Part shown: in pieces, positions 1 to 5,418 of the stretch
Position numbering within the stretch: the first letter of the stretch is position 1
Layout: every line of letters begins with the position of its first letter
Origin: Oscillospiraceae bacterium
GTDB taxonomy: Bacteria; Bacillota; Clostridia; Oscillospirales; Ruminococcaceae
DNA length: 5,418 bases
NCBI GenBank assembly: GCA_020024475.1
Contig: JAHHTS010000130.1
Location: 1 to 5,418 of the forward strand
Reading direction: 5' to 3'
Made by a program: the position numbers and the translations under genes
The notes under the pieces: generated by a model
What the model was told of the DNA's origin: nothing
Databases searched by the model: none
The model's input: only the letters and a program-made list of their open reading frames with translations

Positions 1-40
1 CATATAAACTGATTTATTAAGATAGCAATATTAAATTTTG

Positions 41-81
41 GCAAAATAAAACAGAGCATATATACTATATAAACTCTGTTT
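41..81 (-). terminator. Intrinsic terminator of the minus-strand membrane protein gene
   Basis: Inverted repeat AAACAGAG (49-56) / CTCTGTTT (74-81). The interior can fold further (58-62 with 66-70, three-base loop). Read on the minus strand, the stem is followed by a U-rich tract (complement of 41-50). It starts about 20 bases past the stop codon at 103-105, as expected for a Rho-independent terminator. On the plus strand no T-run follows the stem, so it is assigned to the minus strand only. Confidence 0.75.
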
Positions 82-102
82 CAATTTAATATTTATAAAA
101 TT

Positions 103-900
103 TTATTTTATCTCTGTGCTTTGACTTGACGATGAATTTGTTGATGTTTCTACCTTCATCTCGCTTTCTCTTATTGCAACTAAGCAATATTTTCCATCTT
201 GCTTTTCAAAAATATAATCAACATATTTCGAAACTGAACCTGTTGAAGTATCGTTCCATGATTTCTGTGGAGGCAAATAACCTACTGTCACTGTTTTATT
301 TGAGAAAGATGTTTTTATTTTTTCCACTTTTGGTGTACACCCTACTGGAAAGCTTGTGGTTGGTATAGCATATACCTTTTTTTCTTCATCAAATTTAAAC
401 TCCACTTCATCAGGATCTGTAAATGTACCATGTTCAATTTTTACCTGAGAACCAAAAATCTTTGCAAGATATTTATCAACATCTGCAGCTGGCAAAAGTG
501 CCTGACCATATTCGTCGGTTTCATATGTAGACATATCTTCATTCATAACTGCCGCCCAAAGACTACTATATCTTAAAAGATCTTTATTAGCTTGATCTGG
601 GGTTTCAAAAGGCAATGGATCATACAAAACAAGAGGCCGCAATAATTTATTGTATTCTTCTTTTTCGGCATCATTATTGAGAATTTTCCGTCCTGTTTTA
701 AATGCACTTGAAAAAACTGATATCAAACCAATAACTGCAAAAAGGCAAAAAATTGCTCCAATAGTTATTCTTCTGTATTGAACTCGGTTTTCTTTTTTTG
801 ATTTTGTAAAAACTTTTTTTTCTTTTTCCACTATTTCGATTTCTTTCATTTCTTTTTCGAAATCCAATATATTATCTTTAATATTTTTATCTTGAGCCAT
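103..900 (-). CDS. Uncharacterised single-pass membrane protein, 265 aa
   Basis: I do not recognise this protein and assign no function. The start chosen is the ATG at 898-900, because AAAGGAG lies just upstream of it on the minus strand; an in-frame ATG at 930 would add ten residues but has no comparable ribosome binding site. The N-terminal ~45 residues are highly charged (Glu/Lys-rich, possibly helical) and end in a basic stretch. One hydrophobic segment follows at about 46-67 (ITIGAIFCLFAVIGLISVF). There is no cleavable signal peptide, so by the positive-inside rule the N-terminus is cytoplasmic and residues ~68-265 are outside. The outer part has a Pro-rich opening (LRPLVLYDPLPFETP, 87-101), a mixed alpha/beta-looking middle and two cysteines (C188, C239) that could form a disulfide. 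It ends in a Ser/Thr-rich tail (252-265). The gene is monocistronic, with its own predicted promoter and terminator, and diverges from the C26 hydrolase pair. Confidence 0.8.
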   Translation of the reverse strand: MAQDKNIKDNILDFEKEMKEIEIVEKEKKVFTKSKKENRVQYRRITIGAIFCLFAVIGLISVFSSAFKTGRKILNNDAEKEEYNKLLRPLVLYDPLPFETPDQANKDLLRYSSLWAAVMNEDMSTYETDEYGQALLPAADVDKYLAKIFGSQVKIEHGTFTDPDEVEFKFDEEKKVYAIPTTSFPVGCTPKVEKIKTSFSNKTVTVGYLPPQKSWNDTSTGSVSKYVDYIFEKQDGKYCLVAIRESEMKVETSTNSSSSQSTEIK

Positions 901-953
901 TTTATCTCCTTTATGTATAAAGTTTAACAACTTACTTCAATAATTACCGTATT

Positions 954-982
954 ATTATATCATATTAATTGTGATAAATCAA
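954..982 (-). promoter_or_regulatory. Predicted sigma-A promoter for the membrane protein gene
   Basis: On the minus strand, TTGATT (977-982) and a perfect TATAAT (954-959) are separated by 17 bases. The predicted start is near 947, giving a leader of about 45 bases that contains the AAAGGAG site. In such A/T-rich DNA -10-like boxes arise often by chance, so the call rests mainly on the spacing and the position. Confidence 0.5.
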
Positions 983-1101
983 AAACAAATTATAAACAAT
1001 TTATCAACATTCATCAATTTATTACAAAAACTTATTTTTTGTACAACTTTTACAAATTTGTTATTTTCTCTCCTACATCTTGTAGAAATGATATAAATCA
1101 G

Positions 1102-1131
1102 TTGTAAATATGTTTAATTTTATAATATAAT
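1102..1131 (+). promoter_or_regulatory. Predicted sigma-A promoter for the C26 hydrolase operon
   Basis: TTGTAA (1102-1107) and TATAAT (1126-1131) are separated by 18 bases. An overlapping second TATAAT at 1121-1126 has a spacer that is too short. The predicted start is near 1138, leaving a leader of about 40 bases up to the ATG at 1179. No riboswitch-like leader or clear operator fits in this interval. Confidence 0.5.
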
Positions 1132-1178
1132 ATAAATATAAATATTTCGTTTCAAACAAATATAAAGGAGATAGTATT

Positions 1179-1886
1179 ATGAAAAGACCTACAATAGGCA
1201 TCTCAGCTGTCACAGCCTTCAACGAGATGATGTTTTCGCAGCGAGTTACATATCCTCAGGCTGTTTGGGATGCAGGTGGTGATGCCATACTTTTGCCTTG
1301 TGCCCCAACAACAGAGAATTGTGAAAAAATGATTAACCTAATTGACGGATTACTTGTGCCAGGTGGTTTCGATATAGATCCAACTATTTATAGAGAAGAA
1401 AAAATTCCTGAATGTGGCCCAACTTTTCCATCTGAAGATTCATATGATATGGCACTCATAAAAGAAGCTGTTAAACAAGGTAAGCCTGTCTTATGTATTT
1501 GTCGTGGATGCCAGATTGCTAATGTTTTATATGGCGGTACATTATATCAAGACATACCTACTCAATATGGTAAATTGGTAAATCATTCTAAAGGTGATAT
1601 AGAAGGTATAATTAATACTCACACAGTTAAATTAGAGCCAGACAGTTATTTAGCTAAAATTCTAGGCTCCACCAATATTATTACTAACACCGCTCATCAC
1701 CAAGCTGTAAAAGATTTAGGAAAAGGCTTTAAAGTTGTAGGTCGTGCAGAAGATGGCTCCATTGAAGCAATTGAAAAAGAAGATGGTTCTATAATTGCTG
1801 TGCAATGGCATCCAGAACTACTTCAAAACGTAGAAATGTATCGTAATCTTTTTATAGATTTTATAAAAAAATGTTCCAACAAATAA
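1179..1886 (+). CDS. Gamma-glutamyl-gamma-aminobutyrate hydrolase family protein (peptidase C26), copy 1
   Basis: A 235-aa cytosolic class I glutamine amidotransferase-like hydrolase. Seen directly: the N-terminal strand PTIGIS, the oxyanion-side motif GLLVPGGFDIDP (57-68), the nucleophile elbow CRGCQIANVLYGG with Cys108, the double-His motif NTAHHQAVKDLG (170-181) and the C-terminal VQWHPE with His211 and Glu213. This completes the Cys-His-Glu triad. Family members such as E. coli PuuD hydrolyse gamma-glutamyl amides, for example gamma-Glu-GABA to glutamate and GABA in putrescine breakdown. PuuD is about 254 aa, so this copy is full length though slightly short. The true substrate is inferred, not shown: no other puu genes are in the window. 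AAAGGAG at 1164-1170, 8 bases before the ATG, supports the start. It is the first gene of a two-gene operon with its paralogue. One oddity is a cluster of cysteines around the active site (C106, C108, C111). Confidence 0.92.
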   Translation: MKRPTIGISAVTAFNEMMFSQRVTYPQAVWDAGGDAILLPCAPTTENCEKMINLIDGLLVPGGFDIDPTIYREEKIPECGPTFPSEDSYDMALIKEAVKQGKPVLCICRGCQIANVLYGGTLYQDIPTQYGKLVNHSKGDIEGIINTHTVKLEPDSYLAKILGSTNIITNTAHHQAVKDLGKGFKVVGRAEDGSIEAIEKEDGSIIAVQWHPELLQNVEMYRNLFIDFIKKCSNK

Positions 1887-1904
1887 TTTATAGGAGAAAA
1901 CTCT

Positions 1905-2603
1905 ATGAAAAAACCTATTATAGGCATATCGGCAGTCACTGCTTTTAATGAAAGATTATACTCTCAAAGAATAACTTACCCTGATGCTATATGGAATGCC
2001 GGTGGCATACCTATTCTACTTCCTTGTGCGCTAAATTCTGACACGTGTGAACAAATCGTAAGTATGCTAGATGGTTTGCTCGTTCCAGGTGGATCTGATA
2101 TAGACCCTGCTCTTTATGGCGAAGAAGTCCAATCCGTATGTGGAAATTTCAATAGAAACGAAGACGAATATGATATTTCCTTAATAAAAGAAGCCATTAA
2201 ACAAGACAAACCTATACTAGCTACTTGCCGTGGTTTACAAATTATAAATGTTTTGTTTGGAGGTACACTATATCAAGACATACCTACTCAATATAAAACT
2301 GATATAATACATTCAATGGGAGAGAATTTTACAGAAAACTACCATTTAGTAAATCTTGATAAAAGCTCTAAATTAGCAGATGTGCTTGGCAGTTGCGAAG
2401 TCAAAGCAAACACTTCACATCATCAATGTGTTAAAGATTTAGGTCATGGTCTTAAAATTGCTGGTCGTGCTCCTGACGGAATAATTGAAGCTTTAGAAAA
2501 TGACGATGCCTCAATTATTGCTGTTCAATGGCATCCAGAAAGAATGCAAGATATGGAAATGTATCGCAATCTTTTTAAATATTTTATTGATAAATGTAAA
2601 TGA
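1905..2603 (+). CDS. Gamma-glutamyl-gamma-aminobutyrate hydrolase family protein (peptidase C26), copy 2
   Basis: A 232-aa paralogue of the preceding gene, about 65% identical over the first 130 residues by eye and about 60% overall. It keeps every family motif: GLLVPGGSDIDP (57-68), the nucleophile elbow CRGLQIINVLFGG with Cys108, NTSHHQCVKDLG (169-180) and VQWHPE with His210 and Glu212, so it should be catalytically competent. The copies differ most at residues ~72-88 and ~131-168. In this fold such loops flank the active site, so I infer different substrate preference or partial specialisation. AGGAG at 1892-1896, 8 bases before the ATG, supports the start. The gap from the upstream stop is 18 bases with no terminator, so the two genes are probably cotranscribed and arose by tandem duplication. 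A strong terminator follows the TGA stop. The natural substrate is unknown. Confidence 0.92.
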   Translation: MKKPIIGISAVTAFNERLYSQRITYPDAIWNAGGIPILLPCALNSDTCEQIVSMLDGLLVPGGSDIDPALYGEEVQSVCGNFNRNEDEYDISLIKEAIKQDKPILATCRGLQIINVLFGGTLYQDIPTQYKTDIIHSMGENFTENYHLVNLDKSSKLADVLGSCEVKANTSHHQCVKDLGHGLKIAGRAPDGIIEALENDDASIIAVQWHPERMQDMEMYRNLFKYFIDKCK

Positions 2604-2607
2604 TATG

Positions 2608-2636
2608 AAAGCCGATCGTATGATCGGCTTTTTATT
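2608..2636 (+). terminator. Strong intrinsic terminator of the C26 hydrolase operon
   Basis: A perfect 10-bp stem AAAGCCGATC (2608-2617) / GATCGGCTTT (2622-2631) with loop GTAT, ending in a T-run (2629-2633) and further T-rich sequence. It begins 4 bases after the stop codon at 2601-2603. Its G+C-rich core stands out against the A/T-rich surroundings. Confidence 0.93.
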
Positions 2637-2867
2637 TATATGTTTTCGATAGGATTTATATAAATAAAATATTTACAACATATTTTATTTAATATTACTA
2701 AGTATTTTCAGTTGTTTTTGTCTTTTCATATTATTTATAATAAAATTAATAAATTTACATACTAGCCACATTTCAAATTACAACAATATAATTCTATACT
2801 TTATTATATAATCAATAATTGTCTTCATTATTTTGTTTGTGAAAAAAATTCAAAAATTTAAAAAAAC
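2637..2867. other. A/T-rich intergenic stretch without a recognisable gene
   Basis: This stretch lies between the hydrolase operon terminator and the htpG promoter. I see no open reading frame with a ribosome binding site, no tRNA and no structured leader in it. Its only notable structure is a perfect A/T-only 12-bp inverted repeat (2661-2672 / 2680-2691, 7-base loop), which could be chance given the composition. Confidence 0.6.
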
Positions 2868-2886
2868 TATTGAAAAATTTTCAATA
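2868..2886. promoter_or_regulatory. Palindromic candidate operator over the htpG -35 box
   Basis: TATTGAAAA (2868-2876) and TTTTCAATA (2878-2886) form a perfect 9-bp inverted repeat around a central A. It covers the -35 hexamer TTGAAA (2870-2875) and the first part of the promoter spacer, where a bound dimeric regulator would block RNA polymerase. The binding protein is not identified. It does not match CIRCE or the CtsR repeat. It could also be fortuitous A/T symmetry, although arms containing G and C pairs make that less likely. Confidence 0.4.
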
Positions 2887-2898
2887 TAGGTCTATACT
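2870..2898 (+). promoter_or_regulatory. Predicted sigma-A promoter of htpG
   Basis: TTGAAA (2870-2875) and TATACT (2893-2898) are separated by exactly 17 bases, a good vegetative promoter. The predicted start is near 2905, inside the CIRCE-like repeat, giving a leader of about 43 bases to the ATG at 2948. The B. subtilis htpG-associated sequence GAAAAGG is not seen downstream of the promoter. Confidence 0.7.
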
Positions 2899-2900
2899 AT

Positions 2901-2927
2901 TTAGCAGTCAAGCAAATAGATTGCTAA
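2901..2927. promoter_or_regulatory. CIRCE-like operator (HrcA binding site) at the htpG start
   Basis: TTAGCAGTC (2901-2909), a 9-base spacer, then GATTGCTAA (2919-2927). The CIRCE consensus is TTAGCACTC-N9-GAGTGCTAA, so 16 of 18 arm positions match and the spacer length is exact. The element overlaps the predicted transcription start, the usual place for CIRCE in groE and dnaK operons. HrcA bound here would repress htpG until heat or misfolded protein titrates GroEL and HrcA loses activity; that mechanism is known for CIRCE genes and inferred here. hrcA itself is not in the window. Confidence 0.8.
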
Positions 2928-2947
2928 TTTTACAGAGGTGAATTAAA

Positions 2948-4825
2948 ATGGCAAAAAAACAGTTTAAAGCCGAAAGCAAAAAACTGATGGATATGATGAT
3001 AAATTCCATCTACACACATAAAGAAATTTTTCTAAGAGAACTTATATCAAATGCAAGTGATGCGATTGATAAATTATATTTTCGCTCACTTACAGATGAT
3101 AGTGTGACACTAAAACGAGAAGACTACCGAATTAAAATTTCTTTGGATAAAGAAAACAGAACAATCACTATTGAAGATAATGGTTGTGGTATGACTCAAA
3201 ATGATCTTGAAAATAATCTTGGCATAATTGCTAAAAGCGGTTCCCTTGATTTTAAGACTGAAAACAAATCTGATGATATGAGTATCATTGGACAATTTGG
3301 TGTAGGTTTCTATTCAGCATTTATGGTTAGTGATAACGTATCTGTTCGTAGCCGTCCTTATGGATCTGACGAATCATACTGTTGGACATCACAAGGTGTT
3401 GATGGATATACTATTGAACCTTGTATAAAAGAAGACTATGGTACAAAAATAATACTTCATATTAAAGAAGATAATGATAATGAAGAATATAGTCAATACC
3501 TTGAACAATACACAATTATGAATCTTGTTAAGAAATATTCTGACTTCATTCGCTATCCAATTAAAATGATGTGGGAAACAAACCGTCTTAAAGAAGGTTC
3601 TGAAGATGAGTATGAAAAAGTTCTTGAAGAGCGCACTCTCAACAGTATGATTCCTCTTTGGAAAAAAGACAAAAAAGAAATAACACAAGAAGAATATAAC
3701 TCTTTTTACAAAAATCAATATGGCGATTTTTCTGACTCTGCTAAAGTCATTCATACAAAAGTTGAGGGTAATGCAACTTATACAGCTTTGATGTTTATTC
3801 CAAAGCATACACCTTTTGACTTTTATTCTAAGAATTATGAAAAAGGACTTCAACTTTATTCATCAGGTGTACTGATAATGGATAAATGTGCTGATTTGCT
3901 ACCTGATTATTTTAGTTTTGTAAAAGGTCTTGTTGATAGTGAGGATTTATCACTCAATATTTCTAGAGAAATGCTTCAACATGATAGGCAATTAAAACTT
4001 ATAGCTACTAATATCGAAAAGAAAATTAAAAACGAATTACTAAAATTCATGAAAGAAGACCGTGAAGGTTACGAAGAATTTTTCAAAAACTTTGGCACTC
4101 AGCTTAAGTTCGGTATGTATGAAGATTATGGCATACATAAGGACAATTTATCAGATCTTGTTTTGTTTACTTCATCATTTGAAAAGAAGCTGGTTAGTTT
4201 GCAAGAATATATAGATCGTATGCCTGAAGGTCAAAATACAATTTATTATGCTTGTGGTGAAAGCGTTGATAAAATAGATCTTCTTCCACAAGCTGAACAA
4301 GTAAAAGAAAAGGGTTATGAAATTCTTTATCTAACAGAAAATGTGGATGAATTCGCAATTCAAGTTCTTGCTAGTTATAAAGACAAAACATTTACAAATA
4401 TTAGCACCGAAAGCCTTGATCTTGATACCGAAGAAGAAAAGAAAGAACTTGAACAAATAAATACTGATAATAAAAATATGCTTGAAGAAATGTCTAAAGC
4501 ACTTGGGAACTCAGTATCAAATGTAAAGTTTACAAATCGTTTAAAGAGTCATCCTGTATGCCTTGTAACTGAAGGTGTTTTATCTCTTGAAATGGAAAAA
4601 GTTCTTAATTCAATGCCTAACGACTCAGGTGCAAAAGCGGAAATTGTTATGGAAATAAACAAAGACCACCCTATTGCCGGTAAACTTAAAGAATTATATA
4701 TTACTGATAAAGTTAAACTTGAGAAATACACAAGAATTCTTTATGCTCAAGCAAGACTGATTGAAGGTCTTACTGTTGATAATCCAACAGAGCTTAGCAA
4801 TATGATTTGTGATCTTATGATTTAA
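2948..4825 (+). CDS. htpG: Molecular chaperone HtpG (bacterial Hsp90)
   Basis: A 625-aa, full-length cytosolic ATP-dependent chaperone; E. coli and B. subtilis HtpG are nearly the same length. It works as a homodimer, remodelling client proteins late in folding, often with DnaK. The N-terminal GHKL ATPase domain (about 1-215) shows FLRELISNASDAIDKL (28-43) with the catalytic Glu31 and the Mg-coordinating Asn35. It also has DNGCGM (77-82), the lid region IAKSGS (94-99) and the glycine loop GQFGVGFYSAF (115-125). The middle domain (about 230-490) carries LYSSGVLI and SLNISREMLQ with Arg340, which contacts the ATP gamma-phosphate. The C-terminal dimerisation domain (about 500-625) ends with ILYAQARLIEGLTVDNP and has no eukaryotic MEEVD tail. 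The start is supported by AGAGGTG (2934-2940), 7 bases before the ATG, and by the family N-terminus. It is monocistronic. The upstream promoter, palindrome and CIRCE-like site point to heat-shock control by HrcA and possibly a second regulator. No key residue is missing. Confidence 0.98.
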   Translation: MAKKQFKAESKKLMDMMINSIYTHKEIFLRELISNASDAIDKLYFRSLTDDSVTLKREDYRIKISLDKENRTITIEDNGCGMTQNDLENNLGIIAKSGSLDFKTENKSDDMSIIGQFGVGFYSAFMVSDNVSVRSRPYGSDESYCWTSQGVDGYTIEPCIKEDYGTKIILHIKEDNDNEEYSQYLEQYTIMNLVKKYSDFIRYPIKMMWETNRLKEGSEDEYEKVLEERTLNSMIPLWKKDKKEITQEEYNSFYKNQYGDFSDSAKVIHTKVEGNATYTALMFIPKHTPFDFYSKNYEKGLQLYSSGVLIMDKCADLLPDYFSFVKGLVDSEDLSLNISREMLQHDRQLKLIATNIEKKIKNELLKFMKEDREGYEEFFKNFGTQLKFGMYEDYGIHKDNLSDLVLFTSSFEKKLVSLQEYIDRMPEGQNTIYYACGESVDKIDLLPQAEQVKEKGYEILYLTENVDEFAIQVLASYKDKTFTNISTESLDLDTEEEKKELEQINTDNKNMLEEMSKALGNSVSNVKFTNRLKSHPVCLVTEGVLSLEMEKVLNSMPNDSGAKAEIVMEINKDHPIAGKLKELYITDKVKLEKYTRILYAQARLIEGLTVDNPTELSNMICDLMI

Positions 4826-4845
4826 CCATATATTAATTCAATTTT

Positions 4846-4886
4846 AATAAGCGACAAAGTTTTATACTATGCCGCTTATTTTATTT
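4846..4886 (+). terminator. Intrinsic terminator of htpG
   Basis: An 8-bp stem AATAAGCG (4846-4853) / CGCTTATT (4873-4880) is followed by the T-rich tract TTTTATTT (4879-4886). The 19-base loop can form a small inner stem, AGT/ACT (4858-4860 / 4866-4868). It lies about 20 bases past the htpG stop. Confidence 0.75.
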
Positions 4887-5418
4887 CACAATTAAATATA
4901 AAACCATCAGCTAAAAATTTAGTTGTGGAGTAAAAGTATAGAATAAAAAGTTAATATATCTCATATTAGCAAGATTCCTATTCAGCTTTAAAGTAAAACA
5001 AGGCTTTTATAAAAAATTTGATAGATAGCTGTTTAGTGCTGTAGAATTTAATATATTGATTGATAAATGTTTCAAAGCCATCACATATGTAAAGCTTAAA
5101 ATATTTATACACATATTTACTCTTCTATTAATTGACTCAATAATCAAATTATCTGTTTAATTGTGGCAATTGACATTGGATGTTTAATGTAAATAAAATT
5201 AGTTTGATTATTACTTAATGCTATTAATAGATGAACCGTTCTAGTTTAATATACAATGTAACGAGGGCTTTTTGATTTTTCAGCTAATACATATAAGACG
5301 TTAAAATATGTTTTGTAGTACATTATTATATTGTAAGTAGTAACACAATAATATCATTATTAATCAATAATCTCATCGTTAATTTTTAAATATATATTAA
5401 ATTAACTTTTACTTACTT
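4887..5418. other. Gene-poor A/T-rich right end, probably insertion sequence debris
   Basis: No intact gene, tRNA or CRISPR array is visible. Besides the transposase-like remnant on the minus strand, 4917-4957 reads on the minus strand as a pyrimidine-rich tail (ACTTTTTATTCTATACTTTT, then ACTCCACAACTA). This is similar in style to the sequence between the OrfB stop and the terminal repeat of IS150-type elements. No matching second terminal repeat or target duplication was found, so the other boundary is either eroded or outside the window. From about 5285 to 5418 I see nothing assignable. Confidence 0.4.
4978..5127 (-). pseudogene. Probable decayed 3' end of an IS3-family transposase gene
   Basis: The minus-strand frame ending with TAG at 4978-4980 is open for 48 codons back to a stop at 5125-5127. 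It has no start codon or ribosome binding site. It reads GFETFINQYIKFYSTKQL, then SIKFFIKALFYFKAE. This resembles the end of IS3-type (IS150-group) OrfB, where an E(x)YIxFYNxxR segment is followed by a KLxGLSPxEFRxKA-type tail, but the diagnostic Arg and the LSP motif are eroded. The DDE catalytic residues are absent from this frame. Further upstream (to about 5280) short scraps in other frames, such as an in-frame Met-Ser followed by a Ser/Leu/Glu stretch, may be the broken continuation. Called by eye from family memory; chance similarity in A/T-rich DNA remains possible. Confidence 0.4.

Noticed and set aside
126..368. 80-codon plus-strand frame antisense to the membrane protein gene
   Set aside because: No ribosome binding site. 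It lies wholly within a better supported gene on the other strand, and its hydrophobic content is explained by the complement of A/T-rich coding sequence.
901..930. Ten-residue N-terminal extension of the membrane protein (start at 930)
   Set aside because: AAAGGAG sits between the two ATGs at the proper distance from the one at 898-900, and no comparable site precedes 930.
1023..1085. Small hairpins in the divergent spacer (TACAAAAA/TTTTTGTA and CTACA/TGTAG) and the palindrome ACAAATTTGT
   Set aside because: They are short, low-complexity, and not positioned over the predicted promoter boxes. They are expected often in DNA of this composition.
2906..2922. CtsR-like heptad AGTCAAG within the htpG leader
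   Set aside because: CtsR needs two direct heptads spaced by three bases. The second heptad is absent, and the bases are explained by the CIRCE-like repeat.
3110..3853. Minus-strand frames (61 and 154 codons) inside htpG
   Set aside because: They are antisense to an unmistakable Hsp90 gene. Their Phe/Ile-rich translations are what the complement of Lys/Glu/Asp/Asn codons gives. No start signal was seen.
4549..4731. 60-codon minus-strand frame in the 3' part of htpG
   Set aside because: It overlaps the conserved C-terminal dimerisation domain in antisense and shows no recognisable motif or ribosome binding site.
5315..5370. Imperfect A/T-rich inverted repeat near the right edge
   Set aside because: Only about six contiguous base pairs with bulges, no T-run and no adjacent gene, so it cannot be told apart from background.

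Overview
The window looks like a chromosomal segment from a low-GC Gram-positive anaerobe, most likely a member of the Clostridia. The reasons are the strong A+T bias in both genes and spacers, AGGAG-type ribosome binding sites, sigma-A-like promoters, and a degenerate but correctly spaced CIRCE operator, the target of the HrcA heat-shock repressor, in front of htpG. The exact taxon cannot be named from the sequence.

Layout from left to right. (1) A minus-strand gene (103-900) encodes an unrecognised single-pass membrane protein with a cytoplasmic N-terminus and a large outer domain. It has its own intrinsic terminator at 41-81. (2) A divergent promoter region (901-1178) separates it from (3) two tandem plus-strand paralogues (1179-1886 and 1905-2603). 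Both belong to the class I glutamine amidotransferase-like peptidase C26 family (gamma-glutamyl-GABA hydrolase / PuuD type). They are 18 nt apart, about 60% identical by eye, and closed by a strong terminator at 2608-2636. (4) An A/T-rich spacer carries the htpG control region: a promoter (2870-2898), a 19-bp palindrome over its -35 box (2868-2886) and the CIRCE-like element at the predicted transcription start (2901-2927). (5) A complete htpG (2948-4825, Hsp90 chaperone) follows, with a terminator at 4846-4886. (6) The last ~530 bp have no intact gene, but the minus strand appears to hold the decayed 3' end of an IS3-type transposase.

These are three independent transcription units rather than one pathway: a membrane protein of unknown role, a two-gene gamma-glutamyl amide hydrolase operon, and a monocistronic chaperone gene. 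I do not see a complete unknown multi-gene system. The items most worth following up are the layered control region of htpG and the duplicated, diverged C26 hydrolases.
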